In this document: positions 12,802 to 12,938 of the stretch, one piece after another | Numbering within the stretch: position 1 is the first letter of the stretch | How the letters are laid out: the number at the start of each line of letters is the position of its first letter | NCBI GenBank assembly: GCA_043759735.1 | Contig: JAYUQC010000088.1 | Coordinates: 1 to 12,938, forward strand | Length of the DNA: 12,938 nt | Direction of reading: 5' to 3' | From: CAISIP01 sp043759735 | GTDB taxonomy: Bacteria; Pseudomonadota; Gammaproteobacteria; Burkholderiales; Burkholderiaceae_C | Notes under the pieces: model-generated | Told to the model about the DNA's origin: nothing | Seen by the model: only the letters and a program-made list of their open reading frames with translations | The model's database searches: none | Translations under genes and position numbers: made by a program

Positions 12802-12938
12802 ATGGCCGTTGCCAATAACCCGGGAATGAACCAGTTGCTTGCGGCACTGCCCGCCGCCGAGTGGCAACGCTGGCTGACGCAACTCGAACCGGTCGAGATG
12901 CCGTTGGGCCAGGTGCTGTACGAGCCGGGCAGCACCCT
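12802..12938 (+). CDS. Crp/Fnr-family transcription regulator, N-terminal part (3' end outside window)
   Basis: Forty-five codons are visible before the window ends. The residues NQLLAALPAAEWQRWLTQLE, followed by MPLGQVLYEPGST, match the start of the cyclic-nucleotide-binding (cupin-like) domain of Crp/Fnr-type regulators common in Burkholderiales, so a C-terminal winged-helix DNA-binding part is expected further on. The start may be the ATG at 12802 or the ATG at 12826; neither has a clear ribosome-binding site. The gene begins 39 bases after the GGDEF-kinase gene on the same strand, so it probably belongs to the same operon and may be the transcriptional output, or a regulator of it. Many members of this group do not bind cAMP, and the ligand cannot be predicted from this fragment. 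Confidence 0.8.
   Translation, partial: MAVANNPGMNQLLAALPAAEWQRWLTQLEPVEMPLGQVLYEPGST

Noticed and set aside
1..12938. A cAMP circuit linking the cyclase at the left edge with the Crp/Fnr gene at the right edge
   Set aside because: The genes are 12 kb apart in different transcription units, and the Crp/Fnr fragment does not show its ligand-binding residues.

Overview
The window looks like a piece of a high-GC betaproteobacterial chromosome, most likely Burkholderiales. The reasons are the GC-rich third positions, the PEP-CTERM anchored nuclease, a SIRT4-type sirtuin, and signalling proteins of a style common in that order. This placement is inference from protein character, not from a marker gene. 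No rRNA, tRNA, CRISPR array or insertion sequence was seen.

Left part (1-3540), envelope and stress-type genes. It holds the 3' end of a class III nucleotide cyclase gene and then a small secreted cysteine-containing protein. On the minus strand a small lipoprotein with aspartate-rich calcium-type repeats lies upstream of a three-module beta/gamma-crystallin protein that ends in a glycine zipper. Both minus-strand products look like calcium-binding envelope proteins. Next comes a plus-strand fragment of a MscS-type mechanosensitive channel that has lost its membrane part.

Middle part (3541-9045). A secreted endonuclease of the ExeM/NucH type with a PEP-CTERM sorting tail is on the minus strand. 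A 411-base non-coding stretch with several inverted repeats separates it from a class A penicillin-binding protein, also minus. Divergent from that is a class II (SIRT4-like) sirtuin.

Right part (9079-12938), a compact plus-strand signalling operon and the most interesting section. A recognisable promoter precedes a 144-residue alpha-helical protein of unknown function. Its stop codon overlaps the start of a double-domain KaiC-like ATPase. This is followed after 24 bases by a single polypeptide joining an apparently active diguanylate cyclase (GGDEF with I-site) to an apparently complete histidine kinase, and then after 39 bases by the beginning of a Crp/Fnr-type regulator gene. No kaiA or kaiB is seen, and the KaiC autophosphorylation residues appear to be replaced. 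The layout suggests a KaiC-family switch feeding a combined c-di-GMP and phosphorelay output rather than a classical clock. The gene order is read from sequence; the functional model is inference.
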